64,000 bases of DNA from assembly GCA_038049695.1 (NCBI GenBank), contig CP142454.1, forward strand, positions 75,555,501-75,619,500, written 5' to 3'. This DNA is from Cinnamomum chago. Lineage: Eukaryota > Streptophyta > Magnoliopsida > Laurales > Lauraceae. Shown here one piece after another: positions 59,701 through 64,000 of the stretch (position 1 is its first letter; the number at the start of each line of letters is the position of its first letter). Below the pieces are notes generated by a model. That model did not search any database, was not told the origin of the DNA, and was given only the letters and a program-made list of their open reading frames with translations. A program made the translations under genes and the position numbers.

Positions 59701-59792
59701 TCGGGTCAGAGCGACGCCTGCACGGCCAAAGCCTATTCCTAGGTATCTGCTCGTCAAACCCACTCCTTTTGGAATTTTCATCCTCTTGTTGA
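50718..59792 (+). CDS. Tat gag-pol polyprotein, one in-frame stop
   Basis: One frame of 3,025 codons from ATG 50718 (context AACAATGGC), interrupted only by TAA at 52497-52499 inside the Gag domain; the same frame then runs open to 59792. Gag: Retrotrans_gag segment (FASTLKGTAFDWYSTLP, HFKGDDHPVTMAQLCSLKQ). Numbered from 52530: protease near residue 784 (IDPGSALNLIS); G-patch near 1075-1135 (MAQAIMKKMGYD, GLGDGRG, GLGYDP); RT about 1373-1520 with YVDD near 1500; RNase H about 1640-1768; second, archaeal-type RNase H about 1794-1928 (YFDGATR, NNAAEYQALI, GDSQLIVNQI); integrase about 2034-2270 with GMDIIGP, HDNGPQF and NGLAEAF as the DDE acids and HCx2C-type finger (CQQCQ); tail to about 2390. 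The stop makes it a recent pseudogene, or requires read-through. Confidence 0.93.
52497..52499 (+). other. In-frame TAA in Tat gag
   Basis: TAA lies between SDVLP and ASLVDICRNNM with no frame change. A single base change from GAA, CAA or AAA would account for it. Confidence 0.9.
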
Positions 59793-60059
59793 AATTTCTA
59801 AAAAAAAAAAACCCCTCAAAACAATGTTTCTTTCATCGTTTCATTGTTCAAAAAAAAAAAGCAAATCCAAAAATCCAAGTTTAGGAGCTTCTTCCCAAAC
59901 TTGACCAAAATTTTCGATCCTTGAAACCAAAATTCATGGTTTGAAACAAAATCAGGACCTAGGGATTTCAGCCCTAGTCCACCTCGACTTTTACCACCAA
60001 AATGGTTTTGAGTCAAAATTTACGACCCTCGTGTCTTTAAACAAAAAAATGGTTTTTCA

Positions 60060-60475
60060 AAAACCGCAAGGAAGCGACGTTCAGTCGATACTTGCAAAAC
60101 CCAAAACCGGAAGGATGCGAACCCCATTCGATACTTCCAAAACCCCAAAATTTCAAAAATCGTAGAGACGCAACATTCCAGTTGATATCCACAACCCAAA
60201 TTTTAAAACAAACAAAAAAAAAACAAAACAAAACAAAGGTTCGAAAAAACCTCAAAATTCAAAAATCGTGGGGAAGCGACATTCCATCGATACCCACAAA
60301 ACAAAATTTTTGAAAACAAAAGCAGGGAAGCGACGCTTAGTCGATACTTGCACCCAAATCCGCGAGGAGGCGACATTCCATCGATACTCGCAACCGAATG
60401 AGCAAGGAAGCGACATTCCATCGATACTTGCAATACCATTCAGCAGGGAGGCGACTTTTAGTCGATACTTGCATT
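60060..60475 (+). repeat. Array of GGAAGCGACATTCCATCGATAC units
   Basis: About eight imperfect copies of GGAAGCGACRTTC followed by ATCGATACTTGCA (or AGTCGATACTTGC) separated by A-rich spacers of varying length. The region is between pol and the 3' LTR. Open frames across it reflect the repeat and are not taken as genes. Confidence 0.85.
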
Positions 60476-60491
60476 TTTGAAAACCAAAAAA

Positions 60492-61104
60492 CCTGGCTTT
60501 CACGCCAAAAAACCCGGCTTCCATGCCAAAAATCCGGCTTTCACGCCAAAAAATCAAAAATCCGGCTTTCATGCCAAAAATCAAAATTCGGCTTCCATGC
60601 CAACAAAACAAAACTCGGTTTTCAAAAAAAAAAAATCTGGCTTTCATGCCAAAAACAAAAAATCTGGCTTTCATGCCAAAAAATCTGGCTTTCATGCCAA
60701 AAACAAAAAATCTGGCTTCCATGCAAAAAAAAAAAGGAAATTTCGGCTTTCATGCCAAAAACAAAATCTGGTTCTTACACCAAAAACAAAACCGGCTCTC
60801 ATGCCACAAACCAAATCTTGGCTTTCATGCCATCTCAAAATTTTGGCTCTCATGCCATAAACCCAAATTTGGCTTTCATGCCACCTCAAAATTCGGCTTT
60901 CATGCCATCATAAAAAAAAAAAACCTGGCTTTTACGCCAACCAAAACAAAAACCCGGCTTTCATGCCAACAAAACAAACTGGTTTTCAAAACAAACCGGC
61001 TATAGATGCCATCCAAATCCGGCTATAGATGCCACCCAAAATTTGGCTTTCATGCCGTGAACAAAATCTGGCTCCCATGCCAAAACATGTCTCAAAAACT
61101 GGCT
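60492..61104 (+). repeat. Array of GGC-TTTCAT-GCC units
   Basis: More than 20 copies of GGCTTTCATGCC or variants (TTCCAT, TTTCAC, TCTCAT, TATAGAT, TCCCAT between GGC and GCC), spaced about 21-30 bp by A-rich linkers. Most keep the GGC/GCC arms while the core drifts, so each unit is a small inverted repeat. No protein is inferred. Confidence 0.88.
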
Positions 61105-61291
61105 CCCATGCCAAAACAATCATTTGTCAAAAGATTTCTCACAAAATGACAAACTTTTGATCACATCCCATTTAGCAATCACTTTAATCACAATATTTGA
61201 GTGAGCGTAGGGAAAACAAAAAAAAAAGTACCAAAAAATACATGTGGTACCAAAAAAAAAGAAGAAAAGAGTTTGTTAAAAAATCAAGAGC

Positions 61292-62650
61292 TCAGTCTAG
61301 CGTGGTCTTCAACCAAAGATCTAGCTCCTCAAGCAGACTCTTGGCCTTAGCTTCTAAAGCTTCCAGGCCGCGCTTCTTCAAGATCTTGCCATAAAACATG
61401 GCAGAACGCCGCGACCCATCTTCGGCACGAGGAAGCTCTTCCCAGAGAATTTGCCACTGCTCATACTCCTGAGTCTTCCTCCGGAGATGGCTGTCAGCTT
61501 CCTCAACCTGGCGAATCAAAGCACTCTCCCTGTCACGAGCCTCTGTTATGGCGGACCACATACTGGACCTTCTTCCAGGCCTGCTGTACAGCCGCATTGG
61601 AAGATCTGGCAGATCGACGAGGTGCATCGGTAACGGGCTTCTTACCCTTGTTCGTTCTGGAGGAACTACCTGCAAAGATTGAAAAAAAAAATCAATCAAC
61701 AGAATGACAGAATTTTGCTAAAAAAAAATCCTCGCGAAATTTTGGCATGACTCCGGGGCAATTCCGAAGAAAAGGGAATCACCCCGAAAAGAAAGGAAGC
61801 CTGAAGATGAGCTCAACATCGCTGCAAGCTCATGATCAATGAAGGATTCTCAAAGAAGACTCGAACTCAAACATTGTTGCGAGATCAAGACAGTCTTCTC
61901 AAATTTCCGCAAGAATCGGAAAAGAGCTCAACATTGCTGCGAGCTTCAAATCCCAAAACTTGCAAAAAGCTCCTCGAAACCCCCGCAAGACTAAAGAAAG
62001 AGCTCAACATTGCTGCGAGCTTCAAATCTCAAGACTTGCAAAAGATTTCCAGGTGTGCATCATCATCATGCTCCCAATTCAATTTACCAAAAATCATGCA
62101 TAAAAGAAAATCATCATGCACTAGATGCTAGGAAAACCTTGACAAAATTTGACCAATTCCAACCCAACTTGGTCAAAATCAAACTTTGTCTAAGTCAAAA
62201 TTCATGTTGACTTAACATAGAAACTCTAGCCTTCTATCTTGATGCATCAAAAAAAAAAATACATAAACATCTTGAAATGCATGAAACCTCATTATCATGA
62301 TGATACAAAAAGGGGAGAAAGGAAAGTTCTTTTTTTTTTTTTTAAAAAAAAAGAAAAAAAAAAGAAAAAAATTATGGGCTGGCCCACAGGCCGAAGCCCA
62401 CAGGCCGTGGCCCATGGGCCACATGGCCGTACGGCCCAAAGCTGTACGGACATGTCCGTACAGCAGCAAAAAAAAAGAGAGAAAAGAAAAAAAAAAGGAA
62501 GAAGAAAGAAAAAAAAGGAAAAGAAAAGGGCGTGTAAAAAAAAAAAAAAGAACACGTGCAAAAGAAAAAAAAAAGAGAAGAAAAAAATGATGAAACTTTC
62601 TTTACATGGAATTTCTTGTAAAAAGAAATAAAAAACTTACTTGAAGCCAT
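61292..62650 (-). CDS. Spliced antisense ORF of the Tat element
   Basis: On the minus strand an ATG at 62650-62648 opens a 10-base exon ending at 62641, followed by GTAAGT. A T-rich tract and TTTGCAG lead to an acceptor at 61671-61670; exon 2 starts at 61669. The phases join cleanly (A|GT). Exon 2 is basic and Ser-rich at first (SSRTNKGKKPVTDAPRRSAR), then stops at about 61535. An overlapping frame one base away continues to 61292 with a likely coiled coil (ITEARDRESALIRQVEEA, LEALEAKAKSLLEELDLW). A one-base insertion or two-base deletion near 61556 would explain this. Antisense ORFs in the 3' region are known in Tat elements; their function is unknown. Confidence 0.65.
61800..62055 (+). repeat. 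GAGCTCAACATTGCTGCGAGCTTC repeats
   Basis: The phrase GAGCTCAACATTGCTGCGAG occurs at about 61924 and 61989, with weaker forms near 61809 and 61866, a spacing of about 58-65 bases. It lies inside the inferred antisense intron. Confidence 0.75.
62407..62464. repeat. Three consecutive perfect palindromes
   Basis: GTGGCCCATGGGCCAC (16 bp, 62407-62422), GGCCGTACGGCC (12 bp, 62425-62436) and a 24-bp perfect palindrome with half-site GCTGTACGGACA (62441-62464). They sit in a GC-rich island flanked by A-rich tracts, inside the inferred antisense intron. Confidence 0.9.
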
Positions 62651-62770
62651 GGATGGAGAAGAAAGAAGAACTTGAAGACTCTTGAAGAAGGAGGATTCTT
62701 GATCTTAGTGTAACTCTTGAAGACTTTTGCAAAAAGAAAGCAATAGGAGCAAGAGATCCCACCTCAATTG

Positions 62771-62778
62771 CTTTTATA
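62771..62778 (-). promoter_or_regulatory. Candidate TATA box for the antisense ORF
   Basis: The minus strand reads CTTCTATAAAAGCAATTG, with TATAAAAG at 62778-62771, 121 bases upstream of the antisense ATG. Position and sequence suit a plant core promoter. No transcript evidence is available. Confidence 0.55.
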
Positions 62779-62869
62779 GAAGAGAGCAAACCAAAAGAGG
62801 AAACAAGAGAAAAGCAAGGAGGAAAGGGCTAAAAATTAGCAACCTTCCCAAAAGAAAAGGAAACTTGGG

Positions 62870-63060
62870 ATATTCTCTCCCAAAACAAAGATTCTTTGAG
62901 AAATTCTCTCCAAAAAGAAAGGGAATGAGAGATATTCTCTCCCAAAGAAAGATATTTTGAGAGAATCTCTCCCAAAATCAAGGAAACTTGAGAAAATCTC
63001 TCAAAGTAAGGATATTTTTAGATATTCTCCACCCAAAGCAGATATCTTTAGATATTCTTT
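62870..63060 (+). repeat. GAGAATCTCTCCCAAA repeats
   Basis: About seven irregular copies of GA(G)ATTCTCTCCCAAA with AAAGATAT spacers. The units contain the inverted pair GAGA/TCTC. They lie upstream of the candidate antisense promoter. Confidence 0.7.
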
Positions 63061-63400
63061 ACAAAGTGACACCATATGAGATCTAAGCCATCCTTCAAAG
63101 CTTAAGGTCCCATGGGTTAGCCCATATGAGCCAGGTTTGACCACCTAGGCACTAAAAGTGGCTTTTAGTCAAAATTTCTCTTACCAAGAGCATACAAAAA
63201 TGGTCCCATGCCTCTTTTGAGTTGATTGGACCATACCATACAAAAATCCAAGCTTCATGAGTTTCCAAAAATCCAAACCATCCCACCTCATGAACCAAAT
63301 TAAGCCAAAATCTTGAAATTGACATTCCACAAAAGCCCAAACCACTCCAATGGACCCAAAATTGTCCCAAAGAGTGAACCAAAAAACCAAACCATGGTCC

Positions 63401-63590
63401 CCTAACTCGCCACGTACAGCCTGTTAGGTCACAAGACCAAAACCAAAAATCAAAACCCGACCCCCTAACTTGCCACATACAGCTTGTTAGGTCACAAGGT
63501 CAAAATCAAAACCAAAAACCTGACCCCCTAACCTGCCACATACAGCTTGTTAGGTCACAAGGTCAAAATCAAAACCAAAAAACCAAATCC
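63401..63590 (+). repeat. Three 63-bp tandem repeats
   Basis: CCTAACTYGCCACRTACAGC begins at 63401, 63464 and 63527, an exact 63-bp period, and each unit continues TTGTTAGGTCACAAG. It is close to the 3' LTR. Confidence 0.88.
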
Positions 63591-63805
63591 AAATCCAAAT
63601 GTCATTCTCAAAATCTTGCCTTAAGATGGTACGTGATCCCTCTCACTACCATAAAATCCCCTGGAAGCTCAAAAGGCTACTCCATAAAAATAAAAAAAAA
63701 ATAAAAAATAAAAAAAATGCTCAAAGACTCTTGGTCAAGTCAGAAGCTCTTCTTCAAGATTCTCTTCGAGGCACATCGACTACAAAAGCTATATCGTCGC
63801 TGTAC

Positions 63806-63819
63806 CTCGAGGGGGCATT
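63806..63819 (+). other. Polypurine tract of the Tat element
   Basis: CTCGAGGGGGCATT directly before the 3' LTR start TGTTGACACC at 63820. This is a short G-rich tract in the expected place. Confidence 0.75.
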
Positions 63820-64000
63820 TGTTGACACCAAAAATGTCACTTTGCCTCTTCACACCAAAAGCTACATGGAGCCACATCCTACCAAAAATAAGCAGGCGCC
63901 ACTTCAAGCATCAGATCTTGTCAGAATCAAACAAAAACTGTAAGGTCATTCAAAACAACCAAAAGAGAGGTACACATGAAGTTTCAGGCCATTCCGACAT
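63820..64000 (+). repeat. 3' LTR of the Tat element (start only)
   Basis: The 181 visible bases repeat 46310-46490 with almost no change; one visible difference is AAAATAAGCAGGCG against AAAATAGGCAGGCG. This suggests a recent insertion. The LTR runs off the window. Confidence 0.92.

Larger units (their letters stand above)
46310..64000 (+). mobile_element. Tat-lineage Gypsy retrotransposon, running off the window
   Basis: TGTTGACACCAAAAATGTCAC starts at 46310 and again at 63820, marking the 5' and 3' LTR starts. Between them lie a PBS-like site, a repeat-filled leader, one long gag-pol frame with protease, RT, RNase H, a second archaeal-type RNase H and integrase, then a 4-kb 3' region with several tandem arrays and an antisense ORF. 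A second RNase H and a long repeat-rich 3' region are marks of the Tat lineage. At least 17.7 kb is present. The 3' LTR is incomplete, so no target duplication can be checked. Confidence 0.93.

Noticed and set aside
60398-61005. Overlapping plus-strand ORFs of 127-171 codons rich in Lys, Ser, Phe and His
   Set aside because: They simply translate the GGC-TTTCAT-GCC array and its A-rich spacers in three frames. Stop-free frames are expected from such a repeat.
60492-61104. CRISPR-like array
   Set aside because: Repeat units are short and variable, spacers are A-rich and of irregular length, and the context is a plant retrotransposon.
62239-62650. Lys-rich plus-strand and Phe-rich minus-strand ORFs of about 90-130 codons
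   Set aside because: Product of long A runs. On the minus strand the first four codons coincide with the inferred antisense exon 1, but the rest is intron.

Overview
This is nuclear DNA from a flowering plant, dominated by transposable elements. The evidence is plant-only LTR retrotransposon lineages (Athila, Tekay/Del-like chromovirus, Tat), a Cassandra-type element carrying 5S rRNA sequence, hAT and CACTA DNA transposons, and two copies of a plant-specific DUF674 gene with GT-AG introns. The species cannot be named from the sequence. No rRNA, tRNA or CRISPR locus was found.

Layout. (1) 1-12866: 3' half of a two-module DUF674 gene. A probable exon ends at base 10 (GAG|GTACGT). A ~10.1 kb intron follows, holding a hAT element (1122-5056, TSD TTCTTAGG) with a solo LTR nested in it (2135-3791, TSD GTTAG), a 205-bp foldback MITE (6323-6527) and a 3.0-kb solo LTR (6785-9799). 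Three exons follow at 10135-10606, 11033-11268 and 12747-12866. (2) 14801-25706: complete but decayed Athila element on the minus strand, with both LTRs, tRNA-Asp type PBS, PPT and TSD ATCTA. (3) 26023-26640: second DUF674 copy, first module only, with one in-frame stop. The Athila lies about 310 bp upstream of its start codon. (4) 27804-30085: solo LTR (TSD CTAAG). (5) 30271-32702: non-autonomous CACTA-like element containing a Cassandra-type tandem of three LTRs. (6) 35041-36078: second copy of the intron-2 segment at 11361-12386. It is followed by a Copia fragment, an Athila-like LTR and a 3'-truncated Tekay/Del-like Gypsy element on the minus strand with a 2.8-kb LTR (to 45796). (7) 46037-46309: fragment of an LTR related to the nested solo LTR. 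It is cut by a Tat-lineage element (46310 to beyond 64000, plus strand) with a nearly intact gag-pol of about 3,000 codons and one in-frame stop.

The most notable structures are: an apparently complete antisense transcription unit in the 3' region of the Tat element (TATA box, ATG, GT-AG intron with matching phase, coiled-coil-like second exon); clusters of GC-rich palindromes, often paired 21-22 bp apart, in several unrelated LTR families; a dense array of GGC-(6 nt)-GCC units in the Tat 3' region; and the Cassandra tandem inside the CACTA-like element. The two DUF674 loci and the repeated intron segment point to a segmental duplication later broken up by insertions.
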